Below are positions 1-10,100 of a stretch of DNA of 64,000 bases, piece by piece (position 1 is the first letter of the stretch; each line of letters begins with the position of its first letter). A program made the translations under genes and the position numbers. This stretch comes from Hominimerdicola alba 8 (lineage in GTDB: Bacteria; Bacillota; Clostridia; Oscillospirales; Ruminococcaceae): the NCBI RefSeq assembly GCF_000178155.2, contig NZ_ADKM02000134.1, positions 1 through 64,000 on the forward strand. Direction: 5' to 3'. The notes beneath the pieces were generated by a model. It ran no database searches, had not been told where the DNA came from, and saw only the letters and a program-made list of their open reading frames with translations.

Positions 1-120
1 CACGATAGCACCGCTGTTAACGGCTGTGGTTGCAGGTACTACAGCTGCTGCTGCGGGTACCATAACTGCCATTGCACACAGAACTGCTGCGCACTTGCTT
101 GCTGCTTTTGTCATTTTCAT
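1..120 (-). CDS. N-terminus of a secreted protein, truncated by the window edge
   Basis: Forty codons are visible, starting with ATG at 120 and still open at base 1. A strong ribosome site (GGAGGT on the minus strand, complement of 128-133) lies 7-8 bases upstream. The peptide has a basic start (MKMTKAASK) followed by an Ala/Val-rich hydrophobic core with AAAA and PAT segments, a clear export signal. The mature protein lies outside the window, so no function can be assigned. An AAAACGTTTT operator about 140 bases upstream of the start, shared with the two cellulases to its right, suggests a secreted enzyme or adhesin of the same fibre-degradation regulon; that is inference. Confidence 0.75.
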   Translation of the reverse strand, partial: MKMTKAASKCAAVLCAMAVMVPAAAAVVPATTAVNSGAIV

Positions 121-430
121 TTTGATGACCTCCATATAAAATAATTTTACCTTTTCCGAGTTACCCCTCTCGGAACTTAACAAGTTAAAAATATGATATA
201 ATGTGTATTTTTTTATATAGGTCATATCTTTAACTACATAGAATTATAACACATCTCTAAAACGTTTTCAATGGTAATTATCTAATAAATACATCTAACT
301 AATTAATCTGATTTGGGCTATATAAAACAAATTCTGTCCGAATTTCAACAAAAATACGCATAAACTGAGTATTTTCATGTGTGATTATATGAAGTATATG
401 TACACAAACTAATGAATAATGTAATTTTCA
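121..430. other. AT-rich intergenic region
   Basis: This stretch separates the partial secreted gene from the first cellulase. It holds the 5' leader and presumably the promoter of the leftward gene and the operator at 257-270. The sequence is very AT-rich, so several weak -10-like hexamers exist and none was chosen. No coding region was seen. Confidence 0.5.
257..270. promoter_or_regulatory. Palindromic AAAACGTTTT operator (LacI/CcpA-like)
   Basis: TAAAACGTTTTCA, centred at 263/264, is a near-perfect palindrome matching the core found upstream of both cellulase genes (3638-3646 and 6642-6653). Centre CG with flanking A/T arms is the hallmark of LacI-family sites, including catabolite-responsive elements. 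It lies upstream of the partial secreted gene. The regulator is not in this window. Confidence 0.55.
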
Positions 431-467
431 AAACAAAAAAACGGCAGCCTCCGAAAAGACTGCCGTT
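431..467 (-). terminator. Intrinsic terminator of the first cellulase gene
   Basis: Read on the minus strand, ACGGCAG (466-460) pairs with CTGCCGT (447-441) around a 12-base loop and is followed by a T tract (TTTTTTTGTTTT). It lies about 35 bases past the stop codon at 501. Confidence 0.8.
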
Positions 468-500
468 TATATTAGTTTTGCTTAAAGACTTCTGTTAAAA

Positions 501-3500
501 TTACTTAACTTTAACGGTAACTACAGAGTTCTTCAGTGCATTAACAACATCGAATTTGCCGTTAACTCTAGCAGCGATAGCTACCTTGTAGCTCATGCCG
601 GGAGTCATGTTCTTAGGCGAAGTGTAGCTGGTGGTGGTGATGTTGGAGGTCTGAACTCTCCACTTACCTGCCAGATATACAGCTATGCCATACTTGTCAG
701 CATTCTTAACCTTGTCCCAAGTGAAGCGCATCTGATGATACTGCTCGCTGTACTCTACCTTGATGTTGGTAGGCCATGTAGGATCAGGAACAGGAACAGG
801 AGACTCGGATGCTTCATCGATCATGAAGTTGGTCATCCAAACCAGAGGTGCGTTCCAGTTGATAGTTACTTCGTTTACAGACCAAGCCTCTGCGTTGTCT
901 ACATAGCACTTCTGGTTAGCCAGTGTGCCTCTCTTGTAGCCCAGACCGCCGATGTAAGGATCCTGCATACCTGCGCCGGGACCACCTGACAGAACGCCGT
1001 TAGGAGCCTTCGGGAAGGTAGGATCAACACCCTGAGCCCAGAATCTGTGGTGAGGCCATTCCATAGTCTTGTCGCCGTAGCCGCTTACATAAGAGAAGCC
1101 AAGACCGTTACGGCCGTAGATGTAGTCAAGTGCTTCAGCAGCACCGTTGAGGTACTTAGTACCGCTGTGGTCAACATCATAAGCATAAGCCAGTACCATA
1201 GCGTTGTTGATAACGAAGGAGTTGGAACCCCACTCGTAACCTGTTACCTTGATGCCCTTGCCGATATTAACGCCGTCCTCGAAAGTAGCCTCCTTATAAG
1301 GAATGCCCATGCCTTCCTTGCTCATCTGAGTCAGATAAGTGTCACCTGCATTGGTGATGGACTTCTTGATGGCAGCCTTATCGGTAGCAGAAGTCTTATC
1401 GCTCAGGTACAGAGAAAGGGTACCCAGACCGCTTGTGCAGCCCCAGTTGAACGAGCTGAACGAACCGTTGTTCTCGCCGCCGCCCAGGTTGGTGGTCAGG
1501 CTGAATGCCTTGTCGTTGCCTGTGTTGTCGTTAGGATTCTTGTACTGCTTGAGGAAGTTATAGTAAGTGCTGTCGCCTGTAGTTGCATACAGTTCGCAAG
1601 CTGCCCAGTAAGCATCGTCGCCAACGTAGGTGTCGCCGTAAGCGCCGCCGCCGATAGCCTGATCCAGAGGAGCGAAATAAGGATCGGTCTCAGAATTGCC
1701 CTTTGCAATGTTCCACTTAGACTGCTTAGCAATGATAGCATTCCAGCTGGTCTTTGCATTCTGCAGGCACTTGTTAGCGAAGCTGTCATCAACGCCCTTC
1801 CACAGACGTGCAGCCTGTGCAGCGCAAGCGATCATGTTGAATGTAGCTGCATAAGTAGCGGGCTTAACGATACGAACTGTGCCCCAGCCCTTCTCGCCGT
1901 TCTCCATTACTTCCTTATCATAGTCCCAAGGCTTGGTAGCCAGACCGGTCCACTTGTGGTCATGCAGCTTGTGATATACGAAGCCGTTTTCGTCGATCAT
2001 CTTGAACATCCACTCGAGTTCAACTCTTGCTTCGTCCAGTATATCAGGATTATTGTCCTTGTTTTCAGGGATAGATATTGTGCCGTTTGTCCACTTATCA
2101 GCTGTGCCGTTCTTCTTGGTGAACTCATAAGCATTCTGCAGAGTCCATACGGAGATACCGCCGTTAACTACGTACTTACCGTGGTCACCTGCATCATACC
2201 AACCGCCTGTACCGTCGATGGTCTTGCTCTTCTCTACGTCAGAAGCATCAGAATTGTAGGATTTTACCCACTTGCTCTGAACATAAGCGGTGTCAGGGTT
2301 GTGACCATACTTGCTGTGAGCCAGTGCAGTCTTGTCGCCCGAAGTGATGTACTGAGACTCTATCGGAACGCCTGAACGGTTCTGATAGTAGTAGTTCATC
2401 GAATCCTTCAGCAGCTGTGTGTTGTAAACTTCATCAGAGATAACGAAGTTGGAAGACTGGTTCATTACGAACTGCTTCTTTGTCTGAGGATTTGTCCACA
2501 TCAGCTTGTCGCCGCTGAGCTTGGTATCGTTAACGTTCTTTGCAAGCAGAACCTGTGTGCCGCTTACGCCAACGGTATCCTTAACGAAGATGTAGTATTC
2601 ACCTGTAGTCTTGAAATCAGAGAAATCGATGATATGAACGTTAGCACCTGAATCCTTCAGTCTGGTAATAGTTTCATTGCCTACCGTTACAGTAGTGGTC
2701 TTGCCTGTACCCGAATCAGGGTCAGCACCGAATACCTTGGTCTTGCCTGTATAAACAGTCTGACCGCTGGTGTTGCGGATCTCGAAAGTCAGAGGTGAAG
2801 AAGCATCGGTAACGTAAGATGCCTTCTTGGACAGGTTAGGATAGTAACCGATCTGGTTCAGACGAACGTTGCTCTCAGGTCTTACGACACCCATCTCATT
2901 CTCGGTGTTCCAGTTCCACTTGTCGGAAGTTACATCGATCAGTGACAGGTTATCGAACTTCAGAACAGTGCCGTTCTCGAAGCAGTCAACATCCTGATAC
3001 TGACCCTTGCCGCCGTAGTGGAATGCCCACTCAGCAACTTCAACAGTTTCCTTAGCAGTGAACTCAGCATCAAAGCTGTTGTCGCCCTGCTGGATCTTTA
3101 CGCAGCTCCACTTTGAATTGAAGTCGCTGTCGCTGCAGTTATTGTGCCAAACTTCAACAGTTCCGCCGTAGTTACCGATCTTGGTGTACATCTCACCGGA
3201 CTTGGAAGCGTTTACTTCCCAGTGTACCTTGTAGGTGTGACCTGCCTCGATGTGCAGACCTCTGTGACGCAGCTGAAGATCCCATCTGGACTCAGGACCG
3301 TCGTTGTTAACGATCTCTACATTGTAAGTACCGCCGCTGATGTCAAATTTCTGCTTAGCGGGGTTGGTCTCACAGGTGTGCCATGGAAGACCTACGCCTG
3401 CATCGAAGTCGTTCTGACCGAGCTGCTGACCTGCGAAAGCGCTCAGAGGTGCTATCGAAGCAGCTGTGGATAAGGTAACTACCGATGCCAGAAGACCGCT

Positions 3501-3527
3501 GGCAAAACGTCTCATTGATTTGTGCAT
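501..3527 (-). CDS. Secreted GH9 cellulase with CBM4/9-like, Ig-like and CBM37 modules
   Basis: Secreted endo- or cellobiohydrolase-type cellulase of 1008 residues. The ATG at 3527 was chosen because GGGAGGG lies just upstream and the signal peptide follows at once (cut near AFA|GQQ, residue 32); the reading frame stays open 29 codons further upstream without a ribosome site. Order of modules: beta-sandwich CBM4/9-like domain (about 33-205), CelD-type Ig domain beginning VRLNQIGYYP (about 225-325), GH9 catalytic (alpha/alpha)6 barrel (about 380-905), CBM37 (917-1008). The catalytic DAGD is at 445-448 (Asp448 the likely base) and the general acid is Glu886 in SVNEVTINWN. A PHHR substrate-binding motif is present. 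It lies next to a second GH9 gene in the same direction, each with its own promoter and terminator. Family 9 and CBM37 assignments are from recognised motifs; substrate range is inferred. Confidence 0.93.
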   Translation of the reverse strand: MHKSMRRFASGLLASVVTLSTAASIAPLSAFAGQQLGQNDFDAGVGLPWHTCETNPAKQKFDISGGTYNVEIVNNDGPESRWDLQLRHRGLHIEAGHTYKVHWEVNASKSGEMYTKIGNYGGTVEVWHNNCSDSDFNSKWSCVKIQQGDNSFDAEFTAKETVEVAEWAFHYGGKGQYQDVDCFENGTVLKFDNLSLIDVTSDKWNWNTENEMGVVRPESNVRLNQIGYYPNLSKKASYVTDASSPLTFEIRNTSGQTVYTGKTKVFGADPDSGTGKTTTVTVGNETITRLKDSGANVHIIDFSDFKTTGEYYIFVKDTVGVSGTQVLLAKNVNDTKLSGDKLMWTNPQTKKQFVMNQSSNFVISDEVYNTQLLKDSMNYYYQNRSGVPIESQYITSGDKTALAHSKYGHNPDTAYVQSKWVKSYNSDASDVEKSKTIDGTGGWYDAGDHGKYVVNGGISVWTLQNAYEFTKKNGTADKWTNGTISIPENKDNNPDILDEARVELEWMFKMIDENGFVYHKLHDHKWTGLATKPWDYDKEVMENGEKGWGTVRIVKPATYAATFNMIACAAQAARLWKGVDDSFANKCLQNAKTSWNAIIAKQSKWNIAKGNSETDPYFAPLDQAIGGGAYGDTYVGDDAYWAACELYATTGDSTYYNFLKQYKNPNDNTGNDKAFSLTTNLGGGENNGSFSSFNWGCTSGLGTLSLYLSDKTSATDKAAIKKSITNAGDTYLTQMSKEGMGIPYKEATFEDGVNIGKGIKVTGYEWGSNSFVINNAMVLAYAYDVDHSGTKYLNGAAEALDYIYGRNGLGFSYVSGYGDKTMEWPHHRFWAQGVDPTFPKAPNGVLSGGPGAGMQDPYIGGLGYKRGTLANQKCYVDNAEAWSVNEVTINWNAPLVWMTNFMIDEASESPVPVPDPTWPTNIKVEYSEQYHQMRFTWDKVKNADKYGIAVYLAGKWRVQTSNITTTSYTSPKNMTPGMSYKVAIAARVNGKFDVVNALKNSVVTVKVK

Positions 3528-3635
3528 TGTTTTAACCCTCCCTGAAAAATTAAAAGATTGTTTTACGTACTTGCAGCTTACCCGGCTGCATTTTCCTGAT
3601 TGGTACGATCGCATTCTCCCCCGAAAATACAGAGA

Positions 3636-3714
3636 AGAAAACGTTTGAGAAGTGGCTCATGTCAGCCCTTTCTCTTACCATCTATATTATAATATATCTA
3701 ACAAAAAAGGTCAA
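3636..3714 (-). promoter_or_regulatory. Promoter and operator of the first cellulase
   Basis: On the minus strand: -35 TTGACC (3714-3709), 17-base spacer, -10 TATAAT (3691-3686). AAAACGTTT (3638-3646) lies about 43 bases downstream of the -10, inside the transcribed leader. The second cellulase has the same arrangement, a position suited to roadblock or steric repression. Confidence 0.65.
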
Positions 3715-3719
3715 TAGCT

Positions 3720-4085
3720 TTTAAAAAATTCATTTAGATTGACAATTGAAAGCTCCTAAAATTGGGCATTCCATACAACACGAAATGTAAACAAAGCGTG
3801 AATGGTAACCATTCTGACAACAGGCTGTTAACCCTCTGCAAACATCGTGTTAATCGTTTAAGTATTTGAAGATATATTAATATTTTTGCAAAATCTTTCT
3901 GCTTCTGCTATCGTCCCTCGGCGGTCTGAAAATTCAATGTGCAGCTTAACATATCCTCGTATGATTTAACATATTGGATACAAATAATTTTATATATTGC
4001 GGCGTTGTTTTCATATAGTGGTGCAGACTTTATCTTTGACATTTTCAAAACAGCACGACATCTCTTCTTACGAACAGGGGAGTGC
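3720..4085. other. Intergenic stretch without recognised features
   Basis: AT-rich spacer between the first cellulase promoter and the terminator of the second cellulase. No coding frame with a ribosome site, no tRNA and no repeat shared with other parts of the window was seen. Confidence 0.5.
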
Positions 4086-4117
4086 AGAAAAAGCGGCAGT
4101 CTTTTGAAAGACTGCCG
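4086..4117 (-). terminator. Intrinsic terminator of the second cellulase gene
   Basis: CGGCAGTCTTT (4117-4107 on the minus strand) pairs with AAAGACTGCCG around a two-base loop, followed by CTTTTT. The GCAGTCTTT motif is also part of the first cellulase's terminator, so the two 3' ends may share ancestry. Confidence 0.85.
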
Positions 4118-4151
4118 CCGATAACGTTTAAGTTGATGGGATATGCCCTTA

Positions 4152-6611
4152 TCACTTTACAGTGACCTTGACTGCGTTCTTGATAGCGTTTACAGTGTCC
4201 CACTTGCCGTTTACTCTAGCAGCGATAGCTACCTTGTAGCTCATGCCGGGAGTCATGTTCTTAGGCGAAGTGTAGCTGTTGGTGGTGATGTTTGAAGTCT
4301 GTATCCTCCACTTGCCTGCGAGATATACTGCGATACCGTACTTGTCAGCGCCATCTACCTTGTCCCATGTGAAGCGCATCTGATGATACTGCTCGCTGTA
4401 AGCTACCTTGATGTTGGTAGGATAAGTTACAGAAGGTGTAGGATCGGGCTGAGGTGTTACAGTGCCGTTTCCTCTTGTGAATGTGTAGTCGGACTTTGTA
4501 GCCTTAGTGCCGTCAGGCTCGGTGCCCCATACATGTACGCCGTTTACATACATCGGCATCTGCTGGTTGAGCGAATCAGCCTTCTTGAGGTCGGTAGCGG
4601 TAGCTATGCCGCCCTTGTAAGACCAGTCGTTTGTAGGATCCCAAGCGCCTGTGGTAGGCTTGCCGTTAACAGCATCGGGAATGGAGATCCTGAACTGAAC
4701 TTCATCGCGGTGTTCGCTCTGACCTGTAGGCTGTATTGCTCTGCCGTCCTCAAACTTGATCGAAGCGTAGAGCGTGTTGCCCGACTTGTCGCCTGCGTAA
4801 ACATAAGGACCTGTAACGGTAGCATAGCCCTGCTGACCTGCCTGATACTGCTGTGACTTGCCTTCTACCTTGATATCATCGATAGTCAGACCTGCATCGA
4901 ATATCTCGGAAGCGTCGAAGTAATATCTGTACTCGATATCCTTAGCTACTCTTGCGGGCCAAGCGGTGTGGTTCATAGCCCAAGCCTTTATCTCGGTGTA
5001 GCTGTTGCCCTTGCCGTTGAGGACTGCCGCAACTTCCCATTCTGCCCACTTTGGAGTTTCCTGTGCAGGGAAGTTCGAGAGCGGCTTGCCGCCGTGATCG
5101 TCTATCATAGCGCAGAGTGCTGCGGTGTAGCCTGCGTTGTAGTCGATAGCTACCTCAGTGTATTCGTACTGACCAACGCCTATCTTTTCGATATCGTAGT
5201 TGCCCTGACTGTCAGGACCGCCTATAAGTGCGCCGTAGAGGGTGTGTGCATATTCTGTCTGCCAGCCCTCATCGCCGCCCGAACTCTGACCCAGACTGTT
5301 CCAGTGGTCATCATGTATGCCTGAAGCAGTTCTGTGGTGGATAGCTATCGGGTTCTTATCGCCCATGCCGAGAACGTAGCAAAGACCGAGATCATTGTCT
5401 CCCAGACAGTAGTTCATCTGTGACTCAGCCCAGTCATTGTACTTCTTCACCTTAGCAGAGTCGTCCTTGAAGATGGTGTCACTTGCCAGCTTAGCGATCC
5501 ATGCAGTGTTGGTAGCGTGGCGCAGCGAACCCCAGTTTGTCAGGTGAGAAAGTCCGTCAGAGGTTATGTTGCCCTCGAACTTCTTGATGTTGCTGTCTGC
5601 TTCGCCCATCCAGTAGCGGATATGCTTGTCTATGTGGTTCACCCACTCCTGCTTGCCTGTGATCTGCGCGTACAGCAGAGCGGCTGCCTGTGTGGTATCG
5701 TCCCAGCAAAGACCCCATGAATACTTCCAGTTGGTGGACTGGCTCTCGGTGGGGAAGTTGGGGATATATTCATTCTCGACCTTTTTCAGGTAAGAGGTAT
5801 CGCCTGTAGCCTTGTACAGCCAGAGTGCTGCATACATGCAGTCATCGAGCCATGTGGAAGTAGGATACATGCTGCCCATGCCGCCTCTGTCCTTAGTATC
5901 TCTTATCTTGTCAGCGCCCGCAAAGAGGTCTTTTGCATGCTTGAGGTACTGCGCTGCTGTGGTTGGGTCGGAATCCTTGAATATCAGATAGCCCTCAGCC
6001 AGTGCCGCAGCGGAAATGCCTGCAACAGAAGCGTTCTCGATTATATCGTAGGGGCGCTCCCAATCGCCGCCGTTGAGGTGATGCTTGCGAAGATATACCT
6101 CAGCGCTGCACCAGATGTTGTGGTCGGTAGAACCGCCCTCAAAGTCACCGATAGTGCCGACCATCTTGCCGTTGCCCTGATCGCACGCCATAACGTAATC
6201 AAGACCCCATTTGAGGTTGTTGCGGTAGAGTTCGCCCATACCTGCCTTATCAACAGCGTCCTTATACTCAATGTAGCCCCAGCCCATCATAGCGGCTGAG
6301 TAAGCATTTGTCAGTGTGAACTTGAAGTGGTCGCCTGCGTCGAACCAGCCGCCCTTCACGAAATCGGTTTCTTCGCCGTCCTCGTTCACCATCGAGTCGC
6401 CTCTCCACTGAACGTTGTTCCATTCGGGAAGTTTGCCCGATTGCTGCACTTCGTAGAAGAACATGGACTTCTGGAGTGCTTCTGCGTAGTTATATGCGGA
6501 AGCTGCGTTTGCCTTTACCATCGGAACAGAAGCGTTCTTAGGTAAAGCGGTCGCCATACCTGCGGTCAGTACAAGTGCGGATACTGCTGCGGTGATCTTT
6601 TTAAATACCAT
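4152..6611 (-). CDS. Secreted GH9 endoglucanase with CBM3c-like and CBM37 modules
   Basis: Processive-type GH9 cellulase of 819 residues. The start at 6611 is set by GGAGGAG just upstream and a following signal peptide (about 1-36). The GH9 barrel begins YNYAEALQKSMFFYEVQQSG (from about residue 39) and carries DAGD at 91-94 and the acid Glu486 in TEVAIDYNAGYTAAL; an HHRTASG motif is also present. It is followed by a CBM3c-like module (about 520-690), a Pro/Thr linker and CBM37 (729-819). GH9 followed directly by CBM3c is the classical architecture of processive endoglucanases, where CBM3c feeds chains to the active site. Its CBM37 is nearly the same as that of the neighbouring cellulase. Regulated through the operator at 6642-6653. 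Confidence 0.93.
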   Translation of the reverse strand: MVFKKITAAVSALVLTAGMATALPKNASVPMVKANAASAYNYAEALQKSMFFYEVQQSGKLPEWNNVQWRGDSMVNEDGEETDFVKGGWFDAGDHFKFTLTNAYSAAMMGWGYIEYKDAVDKAGMGELYRNNLKWGLDYVMACDQGNGKMVGTIGDFEGGSTDHNIWCSAEVYLRKHHLNGGDWERPYDIIENASVAGISAAALAEGYLIFKDSDPTTAAQYLKHAKDLFAGADKIRDTKDRGGMGSMYPTSTWLDDCMYAALWLYKATGDTSYLKKVENEYIPNFPTESQSTNWKYSWGLCWDDTTQAAALLYAQITGKQEWVNHIDKHIRYWMGEADSNIKKFEGNITSDGLSHLTNWGSLRHATNTAWIAKLASDTIFKDDSAKVKKYNDWAESQMNYCLGDNDLGLCYVLGMGDKNPIAIHHRTASGIHDDHWNSLGQSSGGDEGWQTEYAHTLYGALIGGPDSQGNYDIEKIGVGQYEYTEVAIDYNAGYTAALCAMIDDHGGKPLSNFPAQETPKWAEWEVAAVLNGKGNSYTEIKAWAMNHTAWPARVAKDIEYRYYFDASEIFDAGLTIDDIKVEGKSQQYQAGQQGYATVTGPYVYAGDKSGNTLYASIKFEDGRAIQPTGQSEHRDEVQFRISIPDAVNGKPTTGAWDPTNDWSYKGGIATATDLKKADSLNQQMPMYVNGVHVWGTEPDGTKATKSDYTFTRGNGTVTPQPDPTPSVTYPTNIKVAYSEQYHQMRFTWDKVDGADKYGIAVYLAGKWRIQTSNITTNSYTSPKNMTPGMSYKVAIAARVNGKWDTVNAIKNAVKVTVK

Positions 6612-6641
6612 CTTATAACTCCTCCTATAAATTGAATAACT

Positions 6642-6715
6642 GAAAACGTTTTCGATACTAAAAAACTATCGTATCTGAACAATACAACTATAACATATTC
6701 GGGGCTGTTTGTCAA
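6642..6715 (-). promoter_or_regulatory. Promoter and palindromic operator of the second cellulase
   Basis: On the minus strand: -35 TTGACA (6715-6710), 17-base spacer, -10 TATAGT (6692-6687). The perfect palindrome GAAAACGTTTTC (6642-6653) lies about 39 bases after the -10 and 31 bases before the start codon. It fits the LacI/CcpA operator style and repeats the geometry of the neighbouring cellulase. Confidence 0.7.
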
Positions 6716-6940
6716 TAAGGCGTAAAATAATTTAACTTTCTTCTACAAATTTATTTAATATTTACCTACTCCCTTGCTGGGCAGATATTTTCCCTGTTTG
6801 CCGTGATATCTTCGGTGCTGCGCGGTATACTATGCTGTCAAAGCCTTTGTGTCAGCACCACTTTAACGTTTTCGGAAAAGTCGGTCTGTGCGATATTGAA
6901 GTTGTCTTGTGCAGCATTTTCACCATACTATTTATATTAT

Positions 6941-7060
6941 GACTATCCCTTTAGCACACCAACTAAAAATGCGGTGAACAAAAGGATAATTGAGCACCAT
7001 ACGCCAAGAACCTTAAGTTCTGTATAGCCTCTGTTTTTGTGGTGTGTCAGCGGGATAACC
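6941..7060 (+). repeat. Dispersed palindromic element, family A, copy 1
   Basis: About 115 bp with imperfect terminal inverted repeats: left TATCCCTTTAGCACACCA (6944-6961), right TGGTGTGTCAGCGGGATA, ending at 7057. The middle holds ACGCCAAGAACCTTAAGTTC. Related copies are at 18649-18758, 41183-41268 and 46537-46641. No open frame; it resembles a MITE or a structured RNA repeat. It occupies the otherwise featureless gap between the second cellulase promoter and the dockerin gene's terminator. Confidence 0.8.
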
Positions 7061-7100
7061 ACAATTTATATTAAATGACATTATCTCTCTGCAAGTATAA

Positions 7101-7129
7101 AGACCTCCCGCGCTCGCTGCGGGAGGTCT
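7101..7129 (-). terminator. Hairpin terminator after the dockerin gene
   Basis: AGACCTCCCGC (7101-7111) and GCGGGAGGTCT (7119-7129) form an 11-bp stem with a 7-base loop, 17 bases past the stop at 7146. The T tract on the minus strand is weak (CTTTATACTT). Confidence 0.65.
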
Positions 7130-7145
7130 TGTATCGGTTATGATA

Positions 7146-10100
7146 TCATTTGAGGAACTTGATCCCCTTGACATGCGCCGCCAGCTTTGCAACATCGGTT
7201 ACGTTCAGTTTGCCGTCACCGTTTATGTCTGCTGCTATGAACCTGTCATCGGCTATCTGCTTTATTCCTTTTATGTGTGCTGCCAGCTTTGCAACATCGG
7301 TGACATTTATCTTCCCGTCGCCGTTTATGTCGCCCAGCATTGACTGCTGATGTTCGTTGGATCCATCTCCGCCCTGTTCGCCTTCAGCTATCCCGAACTC
7401 CAGGGAAACTGTACCGTTGTAAACTCCCTTGCCCTTGACGGTTATCTTGCCTTTGCCGACGCCCATGTTGTTGTAGTAGCTTACGATGTAATCAACGCCC
7501 TCAGTCAGTACCGTGTCACCGTTCATCACAGTGACTTCGGGTTCGACTGCAACGCCTGTGTACTTATAATCCTCAGAAGCTATCGAGATGCTGCATCTTT
7601 CAAGATTTTTCACGGTTATCAGGAAAGATTTCTGCAGCTTGCCGCTGTATCTGCCCATACCTTCCGCTGTAACGAAAGCTGTGCCGATGTTAACGTTGTT
7701 CGAGAAGCTGATAGTGTAGTCAACGCCGTATATCAGTGTTTCGCTGCCGTTGGTTATGGTCACATCGGGTCTGATCTCTGTGCCTGTGTATTCGATAGTG
7801 CTTTCAGAGAATGACATTGTAAGTTCGCTGATATCTCTGACTGTTATGTAGAAGTTTTCGGTGAGCGTTCCGCTGTATCTGCCCATGCCTGTAGCGATGA
7901 CAGTGGCAGTTCCGACCTCTGTGTTGTTCTGATATGAGAGTGTGTAGTCAGTGCCGTTAACGAGTGTGACATCACCTTTCTTTATAACGACCTCAGGTTC
8001 TATCGCTGAACCTGTGTAAGCAAAGGTATCATTTGGCAGTGTCATGGTTATGCCTGCCACGCTCGCACTCTTTATTATGAATGTTTTTGAGAGCGTTCCG
8101 CCGTACTTGCCTTTGCCTGTTGCGGTGACGGTCGCTGTGCCGATGTTGGTGTTGTTCTGGTAACTCAGTGTGTAGTCTGTACCGCTGACCAGTGTAGTGC
8201 TGCCGTCCTTGATGGTCACATCAGGCTTTATCTGTGAACCTGTGTATTCAAACGAAGCTGCCTGCATCGTCATTGTGCAGCTGCCGAGATTTCTCAGACC
8301 GATGGTGAATTCTTTGGTGATGCTGCCGCTGAAATTGCCCTTGCCCGTTGCAACTACCTTAGCAGTGCCCGCATTGATATTGTTTGAATATGACAGCGTG
8401 TAGTCAGTGCCGTTCACCAGCGTGGAACTGCCGAATTTTATGGTGACATCGGGCTTTATCTGCGAACCTGTATAATCAAAGGAAGATGCCGACAGCGTCA
8501 TGGTGCAGCTGTTTATATCTTTCGCCTTGATGGTGTAGGTCTTGCTTACTGTGCCGCTGTATATGCCTTTGCCTGCTGCGGTGACGGTCGCTGTGCCGAC
8601 TTTTGTGTTGTTCGAGTAAGAAAGTGTGTAGTCGGTACCGTTCACAAGAGTGGTACTGCCGTTCTTGATGGTGACGGTGGGTTGTATAGCGTAGCCTGTG
8701 TAATCAAATGAAGTGGGCGATATAGTCATTGTGCAGTCGCTTATGCTGTTTGAACCGATGGTGAAGGTCTTGGAGATAGAACCTGAGTAATTGCCCTTGC
8801 CTGAAGCTACAACAGTAGCGACACCTACCCCGATATTGTTCGAGAAAGTCAGCGTGTAATCTGTGCCGTTCACAAGAGTCGTATTTCCGTCTTTCAGTGT
8901 AACAGTCGGCTGTATCGCATACCCTGTATATTTAAATGAAGATGCGTTCAGCGAGATGGTGCAGCTGCTTATCTTCTTTGCGCTGATGGTGAAGGTCTTG
9001 GACAGCGAACCGCCGTATTTGCCCTTGCCCGAAGCCGTTACAGTAGCCGTACCCGCCTTGATATTGTTGGAATATGAAAGTGTGTAATCTGTACCGTTAA
9101 CAAGAGTGGTACTGCCGTTTTTTATGGTAACTGTGGGCTGTATCGCTGAACCTGTGTAAGTGAAGCTGGTCGCTGAAAGCGTCATGGTACAGGTGTCGAT
9201 ATTTTTCATGCCAATGGTGAAAGTCTTCGAGATAGTTCCCGTATACTTGCCCTTGCCTGTAGCGGTAACAGTAGCAGTGCCGATATTAGTATTGTTGGAA
9301 TATGAAAGTGTATAATCTGTTCCATTTACAAGAGTCGTACTGCCGTTCTTGATGGTCACAGTCGGCTGTATAGCCGAACCTGTGTAATCAAAAGAAGTTG
9401 CACTGAGGGTCATTGTGCAGTCGCTTATCTTCTTTGCGGTTATGGTGAAAGTCTTGGAGATCGTACCTGTATAATTTCCCTTACCTTTGATGGTCACAGT
9501 CGCGGTGCCGATGTTTGTGTTGTTGGAATATGAAACCGAGTAATCTGTACCATTCACAAGAGTCGTACTGCCGTTCTTTATAGTGACAGTCGGCTGTATA
9601 GCCGAACCTGTATACTCAAACGAAGTTCCTGATAAAGTCATAGTACAGCCGTTGATATTAGTGGCGCTCTTAGCCGATATCGTGAAAGTTTTCGAGATAG
9701 TTCCCGTATACTTGCCCTTGCCTGTGGCGGTAACAGTAGCAGTGCCGACGTTAGTGTTGTTGGAATATGAAAGTGTATAATCTGTACCGTTAACAAGAGT
9801 CGTACTGCCGTTCTTGATGGTCACAGTCGGCTGTATAGCCGAACCTGTGTAATCAAAAGAAGTTGCACTGAGGGTCATTGTGCAGTCGTTTATCTTCTTT
9901 GCGGTTATGGTGAAAGTCTTGGAGATCGTACCTGTATAATTTCCCTTGCCTGTGGCGGTAACAGTAGCAGTACCGATATTAGTGTTGTTGGAATATGAAA
10001 GTGTGTAATCTGTGCCATTAACAAGAGTCGTACTGCCATTCTTGACAGTGACAGTCGGCTGTATAGCCGAACCTGTGTACTCAAATGAAGTTCCTGATAA

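Noticed and set aside
1047-2375. 442-codon plus-strand frame opposite the first cellulase
   Set aside because: Fully antisense to a clear GH9 domain and without a ribosome site or recognisable protein sequence.
6941-7060. Insertion sequence remnants
   Set aside because: No transposase fragment was found next to any family A or B copy, so they are listed as repeats rather than mobile elements.
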